Origin: Aldrovandia affinis
Taxonomy: Eukaryota > Chordata > Actinopteri > Notacanthiformes > Halosauridae
NCBI GenBank assembly: GCA_029706075.1
Contig: JAINUG010000005.1
Coordinates: forward strand, 3,709,001-3,773,000
Reading direction: 5' to 3'
DNA length: 64,000 bases
Shown here: piece by piece, positions 33,286 to 45,030 of the stretch
Numbering within the stretch: the stretch's first letter is position 1
How the letters are laid out: the number at the start of each line of letters is the position of its first letter
Position numbers and translations under genes: made by a program
The notes under the pieces: generated by a model
Databases searched by the model: none
The model's input: the letters and a program-made list of their open reading frames with translations, nothing else
What the model was told of the DNA's origin: nothing

Positions 33286-33394
33286 AGAACTGGATCAAAT
33301 GAGTCTTCAAAAACAAAGTTTCAATGCATTTCACCATCACCAGTAGTATGTTTGACCGCATTTGCGATAGCTTTCAGCCAGTAGCGAGAGTGAA

Positions 33395-33490
33395 ACTGAA
33401 ATAAGATTAATCGCGATTTTTTTTAAATGAACGCGTTATCCATTTGAAATTAATCGCATGCGTTAACGTGTTAACGTTGACAGTCCTAGT
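33395..33490. mobile_element. Nested hAT-type end (TTAATCGCATGCGTTAACG)
   Basis: ATTAATCGCGATTTTTT, TTAATCGCATGCGTTAACG and GTTGACAGTCCTAG form the well-known terminus of a non-autonomous hAT family of fish (GTTGACAGCCCTA type). The opposite end was not found nearby. Confidence 0.5.
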
Positions 33491-33556
33491 TCAATCAAAA
33501 ACAATGTACCTATATTAGCTTAAACCACTCTTAAACAGTGTTTGCAAGTTGCTTAC

Positions 33557-33662
33557 CTTTCTTTTGAAAGAAATTAGTGAGCAGTTGTTTTCCCTCAGTT
33601 TGCCTTTTTTCTCTTTCTTTTATTTTTTGATACCCCGACTTCACTTTCTTCTGGAAAGACAT
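33557..33662 (-). CDS. First coding exon of the hAT (ZMYM1/DUF4371-like) transposase
   Basis: The ATG at 33662-33660 starts MSFQKKVKSGYQKIKEREKR, followed by a LLTNFFQKK end. A GTAAG splice donor lies at 33556-33552. The basic KSGYQKxKERE start and the TNFF end are typical of this transposase class, where exon 1 supplies a nuclear-targeting basic segment. It is intact but has lost its downstream catalytic exons. Confidence 0.6.
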
Positions 33663-34680
33663 GATTGACTGAAACTTGCGGGCTCCAGCATCAGCACCAG
33701 CCAGTGTTATTAGCAGTGTTTGGGGACGAATCTTATTGTAGGTATGTTACAAAAATTTGAGATGTTATAAATCTAGCCTGAATTTGATACCTTATTCACT
33801 CTCATATATTACGTTTTAAGGAAGTTATGGTAATCTTTACAATTTCCATATTGACCCCCACATTTTCAGTAATTACAGATTGAAGCATTCTAAAAAAGAT
33901 ATATCTTAATTTGAATTATCTAAAATTACATTACATAATCAATTAATCACATAATTACATGTTGCGCACACGCCGCGATATGGCAAAAACCACGGCAGGC
34001 AGTGAGCATTTGGGCAAAGATATCTCACATTCCGGGTCAAAATATCACATTTCGCATCGACAGATTTCAATGAAATTTCACCAGAAACAAGATCAAATGT
34101 TAAATTAACGTCCTGGATACCTTTTATTTAGTCCTGCACTTGCGATATGTCATTTTGAAAGCACTGAACACGAGTCTATCTCTGAAGTGTAGCATATGAT
34201 CAAACCGAGCAATGATTAATGAAATCTCGGAAACAAGATGGAGGATCAAGTTTTCAACTACGTTATATCGCAGACATATGGTGAAAAAAAACGCCGACAG
34301 CCCTTGAAAAGCCTGCATTTTTGGGGTACGGCCATAGTCTCTCGTAATCGCTCGCACAGGGACACAGGCACTCCTAGACTGCCGCTGCGCACGGGAATTG
34401 TAACATATCTACTAAGTGCAGGGGGGCGGACTAAACCATTTGCGCTTTTCAAGACGGGAAGGGGCCCAGAGAGCCTCCAATATTTTTATGGATACAAAGT
34501 TCAGTCTCTCAAGCTATTTATTCAGCCAATATAATTTAGTAATGACACTAATTACTTAGAAATGTAAAATTGCAGACAATTTTTTTTTTTCATTCCAGGC
34601 TTTTCAAGGGCCCTCCCCCGCTTGGGGCCCTGAGTAGTCAGTCCCCCTTTTCCCCCCGCTATGACGCCCCTGGGTAGCCA

Positions 34681-34950
34681 TAAGCAGAACGAATCACAAT
34701 CGTCATTCATTGAAGATGTGGTACGTGTACCCTGGCCGATGATGTGATGCACAACTTCACCGGCTGTCAGTAGGGCGTTGTGTTATTAACTGAACATTGG
34801 GAATTTCGGATGCCTGGGCAGTTCGGGTGGAATAGCAACATTACAACCCTTACTTTAAGAATAGCTGCATGTGCCCATGAGGAGAAATATTTTTTAAGGA
34901 CATTGAATTAAAAGCACATCCAAAAACATTTACAAGAGTGCACCATTTAC

Positions 34951-34999
<49 letters not shown>

Positions 35000-36260
35000 T
35001 AATATAGCAAGTTGGTCCTACCAGCTACAATAATAATAATGTTATTATTAGTATTAGTGTTGTTTAGCAGACATATATCTATGTAACATTATCAACATTA
35101 TTGATTAAATTTAACATACATATAATAAACAAAAAAACATCTATCCTAATTCTTTAGCAGAAACTCAGGAAAGTTCATTTGAACTACTTTGAGCAGAGAT
35201 CCACTGCACTATCCTGCAGTATTTTAGATAATGGTTGTATGTCATTTGGCAATTGTTGTAAACAACATCCCTTGCTAGACAAACTAATTTGCTCATACTA
35301 TGGTCAGAGATCAGATAGTAAATACTGATAGCTAGCAAAAATCTAGCTTGTTACATATCCATTTGGTTAGCTGGCTACCACTTTCAGTGGACACAATGAT
35401 AAATATTGGCATGCTAGTCTGTATAGGTAATGTTAGGCAGCTAGCTAGTCTCAGCTGAGTTGACAGTTGGAGTTTGTGCTAGTAGTAGTTTGTCTCTTCA
35501 TTAGTTTAGCAAGCTAGATATATATGCTATATTTGTGGACCCTGAACTGTCTCTTGGTTACCAAAAGTAAGCTTTGTTTACCATGTTGACAGCTCTTGCT
35601 AGCTAGTGCAAACAAATTATACATTTGGACATATAAAGGACATTTAATTAGGAAAAGTCCACAAGAAAGCACAAAGAAAATATTTGTCTGTATATTTAAC
35701 CATTGCTTAAACTACTCCTACCAATAATAATAATAATAATAATAATAAACAATTAATAAATAAAATACTACTCTTACTACTAATAATGCTTATCAACATC
35801 ATCATCATATTCATGATCATCATTTTTATCAAATGAATTGACTGAATAAATAAAAAAATACAAATAAATAGTTAATGCAATGTGGAAATGCATTAAAAGG
35901 TTATTGAAATGACATTCAAACAACTCAAACTAACAATGAAAATATCAATAACCTATAGATATAAGTTTAGGTTATATTATATTGGGATGGCAGGTATGTG
36001 ACCCGCCAAGTTAGGGGTTGGCGGGGCATACCCCATACTTGTACAGCACCGTTTCAACTTCAGGGTCTCCCACAGAAATAACTACTATACCCACAGACTC
36101 TCAGTTCTTACAAATGGTGCTGACCTCATGTAAACACAAATAATTCAGATACAACTTCACACAGAAACACAATAATGCCCCTAACTTGGTGTTTCCATTA
36201 TTTGGGCAGTTACCTGTACATGCAATTTTTTAAATTACTCTACATTTATTCTTGCTTTAC
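34681..36260. other. No gene; two ATA/AAT microsatellites
   Basis: (ATA)n occupies about 34950-34998 and (AAT)n about 35723-35749. At 36188-36221 a TTGGTGTTTCCATTATTTGG block plus CAGTTACCTGTA is a lone Tc1-type terminus of the family seen at 25180-25855. Otherwise nothing is seen. Confidence 0.55.
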
Positions 36261-36268
36261 ATTCATAC

Positions 36269-36782
36269 TAGGGCTGTGATGGTCTGAATTTTTCACGGTA
36301 TGATAATCATACTTCTCAATATCACGTTTTTCGGTATTTCACGGTATCTGTTTTTATGAGAAAAAAAAGTATGGTTTGACTTAACCAATTACGTTTCCCA
36401 CATTCTTTACAGATGGGAGATCAGCATCGGACATCACAAGTTTTATAAGGGCCTGCAAATAGAGATTTATGCAGTGTAGCTAGCTAGCTAACAGCTGAGA
36501 AATGTGAGGGAGCTGTCTGCACATGCACAATCGCATTGTAAACAAAACAAAATGCAAGAACAGCCAAAGAGATGGTGGGATTAAATGACATTAGCAGACA
36601 TTAGGTCCAGTATTATATTATTTAATATGAGTTATTTAGACATTTTAGTAGGGTAACGGTTGAAATCCCCCCCCCCCACATGAAAATAGCTTTTGCCACG
36701 TGATTTATTAAGTTTATGATAGTACTATTTCATATTTTTATATTGTGGTATACCGTCTTACCGGTATACCTTCACACCCCTA
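36269..36782. mobile_element. Non-autonomous hAT element, 8-bp target duplication
   Basis: The ends TAGGGCTGTGATGG and ACCTTCACACCCCTA are imperfect inverted repeats with inner CACGGTAT and ACCGGTATACC blocks. ATTCATAC is perfectly duplicated at 36261-36268 and 36783-36790. It has no coding region. A fragment of a similar CACCGGTAT-type sequence lies near 45440-45495. Confidence 0.75.
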
Positions 36783-36790
36783 ATTCATAC

Positions 36791-39700
36791 ATTTATATGC
36801 TAAGAATGAGAGAGGAGAATCATTCATTTTCATTGAAACATTCGCCATCAAAACACAGGGCTAAGTTACTTGAGTGAATGTAGGAAAATATGGGTAGCAT
36901 TGGTTTAGAACAGTGCTTATTTAAATATATTGGTGAAAGTTATATTGGTATCATTTTGATATCAGTGAATTGTTATGCAGACCAATTTTGCATTTTACAG
37001 ATGTACAGAAGGTACTGTATATGCTTTGTATATGTGGCTTTGGCTTGGCTTTTTTACCTTGACAACATTTTTGTTGAAATGTGAAATACCTGTTAAGGAA
37101 GAAATGTGAGAGACAAGGCTTGGGAAAAACCAGTTTCGTGTATTTCTGGTCTTTATGAATATTTTTTGTAACTACAAAAGCTGTAACTGAAGAACCTGAA
37201 ATAAAAGACGCAGATAGGCCAACAGACAAACCTGAAAAAAGTAAAACTGCTCAGAGAGGTTTCTACTCGTTTTAGAGTAATTTATATTTAACCAACAAGT
37301 AGCGCTTCCAATACATAGAGAAATAAGGCTGTGGTCTGTGGAGACTGTGGTCTTGTGCCTGATTTGAGGATGGCATCTCTGTATGGTGTTCTCATTATAT
37401 GATAAATGCTGTTTAAGCTTAACATTTTGTCATTTTAACGGTATCAGTTTTTTTAGTACAGGGGACTAATTGAATTTAGCACAACGTTCATTATATTGCA
37501 GTGAAAACCAAGCTAATACAGTATTTATCTGACCTGTATTCCAACGCAAAGGTTCTTTGGACTTTGTATTGTGCTTTGTGAAGCTCAGTTGTGGTTTATT
37601 ATGGGAAACTGGTTAATAATAACGCTAACCAATAACTAAGACTAATTAACCTTCTGTCAGTTAGTCTCGCATGTTTTTTGCTTTACCCTTTACTCAGGAA
37701 TCAGGCCCTGGAACTACAGCTGTTTACAGTCCAAATGAATTCTATGGCATGTACATCAGTGTCTCTAGAGGGGGCTAAAAACAGACAAAGGCCAGTAAAT
37801 TGGAATTAAGTCCACCTCTGGTTATAAAACCTAAATTAATGACACCAGGGTGACACTGAATAGTGGCAAATAAATGTCCTGTTCCAAATAGGCACAGAAT
37901 GATCGCTCCAGATAACCTGCATTTTGTGAGTTCGTGCAGTCATAAGGTTTTAAGCATCCCGTGGTTAATGCCTCATTCTCAATTCACCCCATCAGCATGG
38001 AGTAAATGTTTACGATATCCCAGCTAGATCTATAGAAATGATCTCTGTCAGGAAGCATCCCTGGACAGGCATAAACCCAACCTTTATGTGAGGCGGGGGG
38101 GGGGGGCTCTCAGACGACAAACAGTTGCCACTTTTTACCGCCGCACAATACATGCCGATGCATTGCTCGTTTACGAGATTTCCCTCGCCAGCAAGAGTCC
38201 AAGAGGGCAGTTGAGTTTCAACGTCTTCCTTTCTTTTTTCCTCGCTGTGGTTTTGTTTCCGGTACCCTTCTCACCTCTGATGTTCCATTCAGATCTTCTG
38301 GAAGTTTAATGAGGTTTCTGTGCAGTGGTACTATAGCAGGAGAAGCCCTTTTCTCTATGCAGCTCCATAGGAGCCTGTAATCCACCATCGATCCCACGGT
38401 GATGTGTTGCTCTCAGCTTTCAGGAACAATAGGCAGAATTGGGACCCTACTTTCCAATTAGCCCCATTTATAATTGGGTTTTTTATTACAGCTGCCAAAA
38501 GCCTTCCGACCAAAAGATGCCACACTGCTGTTAAGCTCCTTTCCACTCTGTTAGAAAAGATGTGCAGCAAGGCCAGCCTGTTCTCATCCCTGATGCGTAT
38601 ATTGTTGTACCCAAAACAGTACACCCAGATTTCATAAAGGGGTGTACATATGACTGTCTCAGAAACCCATACAGTCATAAAATTGTACAAAATGTACATA
38701 TTTATCCAGCATAATTATTTTGCACCTCCAATTCGCCTTGCCCGAACATATCACACATAAGCTGTTTCTATAAAGCTTGAGACTGAACCTTTTATCCCAT
38801 GCCTCCTACTGGTTTATCTGGCACCGGTCAAAGAATCATGGGCTATAGTTTATTAATCCGCAATACACAGACAGCAGCGCATTACAGATGCACATTAAGG
38901 CCTGTCCCTATTTTGGTAATTTTGTCACGAGATGGTAGCGCACCTGCGGCACAGTGGTAAAAAATGTTGGTTTAAGAAGAATACATTACCTGTGGGTGTG
39001 ATGAGGGTTTTGTTCATTATGGCCATTCAGATCATCAGCTGTTTTTACCTTTAATACCTTTGCCATAGCAAACTGGCAATTTTGTCATGTCTAATGAAGA
39101 GCAGGTGTCATGGCTTGCAAAGACCATGTTATGAGATTTGGTTTCACTACAATAAAATTGAGTGCAGAATTGGACGGCGCATCATGTGTAAATATTGAAC
39201 TAAACAAAACTAACATGAATGCGAATCCGTTAAAGTGATTTTCTCAATAGGAAACTGATGGAATAGACATGTGTCGTTTGTGAATTTTCTTCAAAGCTAC
39301 ATGTATTAAAAATAGTTCATCAACTATATGAACTACATTTCATTGATGCACTTGTGATGCTCTGCATAGTGTGACCAGATGTTCCGCACTTTGACTCGTC
39401 CCATGTCAAGCAATGACGGACGTTGTCCCGCATTAAAAAAATATCCGCCATGTTATTATTTTAATAAGTAATATCCTTTACCCCCACTCAGCAATATAAT
39501 TGCCCCCATGTAAATTAACATTGTTTCATAATTCTCTTGCTGTTATTTTTCTATTACCACAATTTAAATAAAATACAGACTTTTATGGATATAAAATACG
39601 GATATGATCCCTCATCCTACAGCTCATTTCACCAGCAAATGCATAATTATTCTTCATTCATAATTATTCCTCATTCTAAGGTCCTTCCTCTCCCGTGTAT

Positions 39701-39821
39701 CATGTCCAACCTCTGCAATTGCTCAGGGCATTGTCCCATGATGCACCACCGAATTATGTAGCCTACATTTTATTGTAGTAAACGCTGAATATTTAACATA
39801 ACAGAAACCAGTTTGCATAAA
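36791..39821. other. No recognisable gene or element
   Basis: AT-rich sequence with a poly-G run at about 38093-38106. I found no spliced gene, terminal repeats or tandem array. Confidence 0.4.
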
Positions 39822-39823
39822 TA

Positions 39824-41084
39824 CTCTACCAGTCAAAAGTTTTAGAAAACCTCCATTGTTCCAGTTTTTATTGAAATTTATGCAGTTTAATGTTTCAATG
39901 TACTCTGAAATTAAAGCATAGAACAAATAAACAATTGGAGATAAAAAAGAAATCATGGAATCGTTTTGTTTAACAAAATGTAATCAACATTTTTGACTCA
40001 TCAAAGTAGCCACTTTTTGCAGATATAACAGCCAAACACACTTGTGGCATTCTTTCTACAATGGAAATCACATTTTCTTCGGAAAGTTCTTCCCAACACT
40101 GTTGCAGAAGTTCCCACAAATGTGTTGCACTTGTAGGTTGCTTTGCTTTCACCCGTCTGTCCAGTTCATCCCAAACCAACTCGATGGGGTTTAAGTCTGG
40201 AGACTGCTGGCCATTCCATGATTTGAAGCCTACCGTCTTGTTCTTTTCTTCTAAAGTAGTTCTGACATAGCCTGGAGGTATGTTTTGGGTTATTATCTTG
40301 CTGTCGGATGAACCCCTGACCAACTAAGCATAGACCAGAGGGTATTGCATGGTGCTGCAAAATGCTGTGGTAGCCCTTTCGGTTCAGGGTGCCAGTGCAT
40401 GTGGCCGACTCTGGATCCAGCAAAAGAGCTCCAGACCATCACACTTCCTCCTCCATGTTTGACAGTTGGTGTCACACACTGAGGAACCATCCTTTCGCCT
40501 ACTAGACGGCATACAAAAACCCTGCATGATGAACCAAACATTTCAAATTTAGATTGATCGGTCCATAAGACCTTCCAATCTTCAGTAGTCCACTGGCGGT
40601 GCTTCATGGCCCAGGCAAGCCTCTTTTTCTTATTTTGCCATCTTAGCAATGGCTTCCTTATTACCACTTGACCTGTCAAACCTGCAGCTCGAAGTCTTCT
40701 CTTCACAGTTAAAACTGAGACTCCCTTACTTCGACCAGTGTTAAGCTGTGCTTGAAGCTGTTGTCCTGTGAGCCGCCTATCACACAAGCTGTTGACTCTC
40801 AGAAACTTGTCTTCTGATTTTGTTGTGGCTTTTGGTCTACCAGACCTCTTCCTGTCAGAGTTTCCTCCAGTTTCCAAGTGCCTTTTGATGGTGTAGGAAA
40901 CTACTTACTGCCAAAAAATGTGCATTATTTTTCATTTTTTGGTAACCTAAACTTTTTTTTTTTTTTTTTACCTCTGGCAGTTTACCGCTTACCTTTGTAC
41001 CATTTCAGGTTATTCACTGGACTTTTACTGAATTTCAGTCAAAATTGGAAAATGGGGGTGTTCTAAAACTTTTGACCAGTAGTG
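39824..41084 (-). mobile_element. Tc1 transposon, near full length, TA target
   Basis: The ends CTCTACCAGTCAAAAGTTTT at 39824 and AAAACTTTTGACCAGTAGTG ending at 41084 are flanked by TA. Internally it holds a minus-strand transposase lacking its first part. Its length of 1261 bp is close to the usual 1.3-1.6 kb. Confidence 0.85.
39970..40877 (-). pseudogene. Tc1 transposase, frameshifted and missing its N-terminus
   Basis: In sense order: RSGRPKATTKSEDKFLRV with the second helix-turn-helix region (GRPK basic box); DWKVLWTDQSKFEMFG with the first catalytic Asp; QQDNNPKHTSRLCQNYF with the second Asp; and QSPDLNPIELVWDELDR with the catalytic Glu. These are the DD34E residues of Tc1 transposases, which cut and paste at TA. 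At least two frameshifts, near 40380 and 40240, separate the three blocks. The first about 60 residues (MARKWQ-type start) are deleted. They are present in the neighbouring copy at 41506-42103. Confidence 0.85.
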
Positions 41085-41099
41085 TATGTATGGTCACTA

Positions 41100-41505
41100 T
41101 CTGACATGATACCATCAATGATTTCAGTAAATGTAGCTAGCTCTACAGATGCAAAGGTATCTGCCTGGCTTTAAACCAAATTTTTCCCGTAGTCTAATCT
41201 CACAAAATGTGTGACCTTTCAGAGCGCTAGCCAGGAAGCAGACTTTTGGTCCTAAAGTACTGTCTGCTAGCTTCCAAAAACCTGTCACTAGCTTAGCTAT
41301 TGAGACTGTGTCTGTCCCTCATTTTGGAAATGGTGTTAGAAATAAAAAGCAATCTGAGCACACTGGCTGTCGTGGCATTTGTGTACATAATTGTATTTAT
41401 ATTAAAACCTCTCAGCCTGCTGTAAGTGTTGCCTGTAATAAGACGTATCTTAAATGTGGATTGTTAAATGTTAGATCACTTTCCCCCAAGGTGGTTCTGG
41501 TCTTA
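41100..41505 (+). pseudogene. Non-LTR retrotransposon 5' fragment (start of endonuclease)
   Basis: The plus frame contains CNKTYLKCGLLNVRSLSPKV. The GLLNVRSLSPK motif is the beginning of the apurinic-type endonuclease domain in fish LINEs. It breaks off into Tc1 sequence at about 41506. The clade is not certain. Confidence 0.45.
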
Positions 41506-42103
41506 TATGATATTGTTGTGGCTTTGGGTCAGCCAGACCTCTTCGTGTCAGAGTTTTCTCCAGTTTCCAAGTGCCTTTTGATAGTGTAGGAAACTGTACT
41601 CACTGACACCTTGGCCTTCTTTGCAATTTCTCTAAAGGAAAGACCTACACTTTTAAAGGTTATAATGGTCTGTCTGTCTTCCTTTGTTAATTGCCATTTT
41701 CTCGCCATTATGATAGAAATATACTACTTCCTGCAGTGCAATATTGCCCAAATAATGCTTCAGAGGGTGTAGTAACACAGTCTGTTCCAACACTGCTTTT
41801 ATACAGACAGAGGGTTTGTAAGTAATCAACTAAAGTTGGGACACCTGTAGGAATTGTCAACTTTCAAGGCTTAATTTACTTCCATTGCTGCAGAACAGCT
41901 GTAAGTTGTTAACCCATTACTTGTTACCTGAAAAGGGCCTTTTTTTATAACTGAAATGTACATTATTTTTCAGTTTTGGGTAAACTAAAAAAATAATTTT
42001 AACCTCTGGCAGTTTACCGCTTACTTTTGTACCACTTCAGGTTATTCACTGGACTTGAACAGCTTAAATTTCAGTAAAAACTGGAAACTTTTGACTGGTA
42101 GTG
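41506..42103 (-). pseudogene. Second Tc1 copy: N-terminal transposase part and right terminus
   Basis: The minus strand reads a MARKWQLTKEDRQ-type start near 41710 (the CATTTTCTCGCCAT block), a helix-turn-helix segment and the GRPK region near 41540. It ends with the inverted terminus TTTTGACTGGTAGTG at 42103 followed by TA. The rest of the transposase and the left end are missing. It is the complement in content to the 39824-41084 copy, which lacks exactly this N-terminal part. Confidence 0.75.
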
Positions 42104-42142
42104 TACATACATACCATTTTTTTTTTTTAAACATGTGTCCTA

Positions 42143-42480
42143 CACTGCAAAAAATGAATTTCAAGAAAGTAAAAAAGCCTTGTTTCTGGGGAAATTAGTC
42201 TTATTTTTTGTCTAAAAAGAAAATTAATCTTGTCAAGCATGTTTTGCCTTAGAAAAGTGATCTTATTTTAAGAAAATATATCAAACTTTTTCTTAATTAG
42301 ACATTCCAGCTAATATTGAGCTAGATTTAACCAATAACAAGCTACCACAATGGTTTGGATGATATCCCAGCAGAGGAACAATATTTTTTTCCTTGTTTTA
42401 AGAGTAAGACCATTTGCACAACTTCTTAATTTAAGAATTTCATGAAATGACACCAAATTAAGTTTGTTCATCTATTTTTA
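42143..42480. other. Left subterminal region of CACTA 2
   Basis: TTCAAGAAAGTAAAAAAGCC and repeated AGTCTTATTTT/CTTATTTTAAGAA motifs, mirrored near the right end (TTCTTAAA, TAAGAC). No gene seen. Confidence 0.5.
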
Positions 42481-42651
42481 TTAAAGATGTGTGGCTATCA
42501 CAGTAGTGGAATCATTATGTTGACAGAAAACAGAACCTGCCGCTTCACATTTCATCAATCAATCAACATTCCATATTATTACTATTAAGAGAATTGTAGT
42601 CTTGTAACAGCAAAATACAAATGACTGTGCTGAACAACAACTGCACACAAT

Positions 42652-42655
42652 GGAA

Positions 42656-42718
<63 letters not shown>

Positions 42719-42726
42719 CACAGACA

Positions 42727-42807
<81 letters not shown>
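42652..42807. repeat. (GACA)n followed by (CA)n microsatellite
   Basis: About 15 GACA units and then about 40 CA units. The cysteine/valine-rich and threonine/histidine-rich open frames crossing it are artefacts of the repeat. Confidence 0.97.
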
Positions 42808-42808
<1 letters not shown>

Positions 42809-43079
42809 CGGATAGCAGAAAGTCAGTTCAGGTCCTCTAAGGAGGCCTATTAAGCAACTGATGAACTGTTTTAACATTTTTTTTTTTTAGATTTAGGTTA
42901 TTTTCTCTGCATGATGATAGAAAATCATGCATGAGCCATTAACACTCATGTATCAGCTCTTGTCGGCCAATGATTAACAAGAAATTGCAACGCAAAAGTG
43001 TCAAAAACACAGCTATATCTATAAACAATATTTAAATCACAGTTTGTCCACCAAAAGGCACCATGTGAAAGTGAACCTT

Positions 43080-44359
43080 TTACAATACATCAGATGACGC
43101 TTTGTGTAGTCCAATCACATCACCCAGGTAATATTTCATAGGGACATATTCCATATCCTTGTGAGTAAAACTGTAATATGGAGTGAAATCTACAAGGTTA
43201 TCGGCAGATATCAGTTCAGTTGCTTGTGCCATGTTTGGGATTTCTATTTTATATGCCATGTAATCTCTATCATAACAAATAGTATTGTGCTGCTGGAACT
43301 CAAAGCAATATAATGATGAATTTATTACATAGATATTTCTTACCAGTCCAAATTCAGGCAAATTATTAGAATTAACAGCACTCACAAGTAATGACTTCTC
43401 CCGAATATATTTGTTTCCATTTAGATTAATCCATTTAACAGATACTGCATTATTTACTTCATCATTTCCAAGGAAGGCCCTCATTTTTTCTTTTAAGTAT
43501 GACATGTTGCTTATTTCTGATGTTGGTCCCAAATTACACTCATTTGCAAAAATAGGGTGTTCAGAACTACTTGCATTCTGACAACATTCATACATTTGAT
43601 TATGCCTTATCAAAGACTTGCAAACATTTTTAAAATTAATTTTTAAGGCCCATTGTTTAAAAAAGCAATGTTTTGATTCGAATCTCATGCACATGTGACG
43701 GACCATTGGTCCCAGTAGTTTAATCTGGGATGGAGCATGAATCAAATAGTGTTGTTTGGGAGTGATGTTGTTATCTGGGAAAAGGTTCTTCATATGGTTT
43801 AAATGCTGTTCAATGAGTGTTTTCAATTTGTCAATAGTCTGTAGACCAGGGGTCACCAACCTTTTTGAAACTGAGAGCTACTTCATGGGTACTGAGTCAT
43901 ACGAAGGGCTACCAGTTTGATACACTCTTCTGAAATAACAAATTTGCTCAGTTTGCCTTTAGTTATATATTATTATTAATGATAAATGATACTCATCTAT
44001 GTGAAGACACTGATCACGTTAATGATTTCTCACAATAATTATCAACAATGACTTAACAAGGTGGGAAACAGATAATATCAATATTCAACACTTTATTTCT
44101 ATTAATCTATTAATATTTAGAACAGGCCTGCGGGCGACTCATGTGGTCCTTGGGGGCGACCTGGTGCCCGCGGGCACCGTGTTGGTGACCCCTGCTGTAG
44201 ACCAATAACAGGAGCAAACAAAATTTGAACAATCTCTACAAGTTCAAGAATGATTGTGTAGATGACAGAGGGGTGGTCATTTTGTTTCGCAACAGCAGGA
44301 ATAACCAGCCATGTATTATCACATACACGCGACTTATTATAAACTATTGTGTAATTCAA
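43080..44359 (-). pseudogene. CACTA-2 transposase, C-terminal half only, split by a hAT insertion
   Basis: The C-terminal frame (43846-43080) has NNITPKQHYLIHAPSQIKLL, the GPMVRHMCMRFESKHCFFK block and a YSFTHKDMEYVPMKYYLGD end. It is homologous to the C-terminal part of the CACTA-1 transposase, whose counterpart of this stretch is PILHMWCMRYEAKHNFFKR. The upstream piece (44359-44203) joins in frame across the hAT insertion at the ILFAPVIGLQ codons. The finger region and the TGDNLG core are missing upstream of 44359. The reading frame is otherwise open for about 260 residues. Confidence 0.78.
43847..44194. mobile_element. Non-autonomous hAT (348 bp) in the CACTA-2 transposase
   Basis: The ends CAGGGGTCACCAAC and GTTGGTGACCCCTG are exact inverted repeats. 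CTGTAGAC is perfectly duplicated at 43839-43846 and 44195-44202. No coding region. Confidence 0.92.
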
Positions 44360-44577
44360 TAATGTTATTTATAGAAATTAATTTGGGCAAATGCGAAATA
44401 AACGTATTACGATCAGCCACTCCCCCCCTCCTCCCTGGAAGAGATGGTACGATCCAAATGTGTCTACGCAGTTTTTTTTACCCTACCGCCAAAACGACCA
44501 GCCGTTGCATTTGAAATGCACACACCTGCCGCTGTGACTATTCTGTAGTAGTTTGTGGACGTCAGTGAAGACAAATT
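44360..44577. promoter_or_regulatory. Possible bidirectional promoter between the two CACTA-2 genes
   Basis: It is a 218-bp gap between the transposase remnant (minus) and the ATG of the partner gene (plus). No clear TATA box. Because the transposase 5' part is deleted, the ancestral spacing is unknown. A promoter is inferred only from the divergent arrangement. Confidence 0.3.
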
Positions 44578-44894
44578 ATGGATGGACTGGACGACATTGC
44601 AATTGGCACACTCAGAGGTAAGCTATTATGTGTTGTATTAACGTTATGTCAAAGTTATGTTGTGTTTTACGTAGCTAACCTAGCTTGGCAAGTTAGGGGG
44701 GGAGGGGTCGTCTTTTGAGCTGACGTTAACTTACTCCTACAATATTTATTTCTTTTATATTTGGTATGTTTGTTGGCGCAAGGAGCTATGATAATAATTA
44801 GAATAAACCCATCCCTCATTTTTTCCGGCGTTTTTATGAAGTTTAAAGCAGCATTTTAATGGAAGTTGTTACCTCACGTAAGTGCCTTAAAACA

Positions 44895-45030
44895 GGGTTC
44901 CCGCGCTGGTCTTAAAAAGCCTTAAAGTCTAAAATCCAACAATCCGATTTTTAAGGCCTAAAAAAGTCTTAAATTTTAGTTATTAGGTCTAAAAAATGAG
45001 ATGCTAGGTCTTAAAAGTGAGATTAGCTCT
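44895..45030. repeat. Dispersed repeat with GGTCTTAAAAAGCCTTAAAG core
   Basis: GGGTTCCCGCGCTGGTCTTA followed by irregular AAGTCTTAAA/AGGTCTTAAA units lies in intron 1 of the partner gene. I recognise it as recurrent in fish genomes without a secure class. Confidence 0.35.

Larger units (their letters stand above)
32979..34672 (-). mobile_element. hAT transposon, internally deleted, 8-bp target duplication
   Basis: The ends CAGGGGCGTAGGA at 32979 and TATGACGCCCCTG ending at 34672 are inverted. The host sequence GGTAGCCA is perfectly duplicated at 32971-32978 and 34673-34680. Minus-strand exons resembling the N-terminus of hAT/ZMYM1-type (DUF4371) transposases lie inside. The BED/DDE body is missing. 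A second hAT-like end is nested at about 33395-33490. Confidence 0.8.

Noticed and set aside
33115..33384. Plus-strand open frame at 33199-33384 as a small membrane protein
   Set aside because: It is the antisense of the acidic hAT exon; Leu/Phe richness comes from reversing Glu/Lys codons.
42559..42853. Long open frames rich in Cys/Val or Thr/His
   Set aside because: They are translations of the (GACA)n(CA)n microsatellite.
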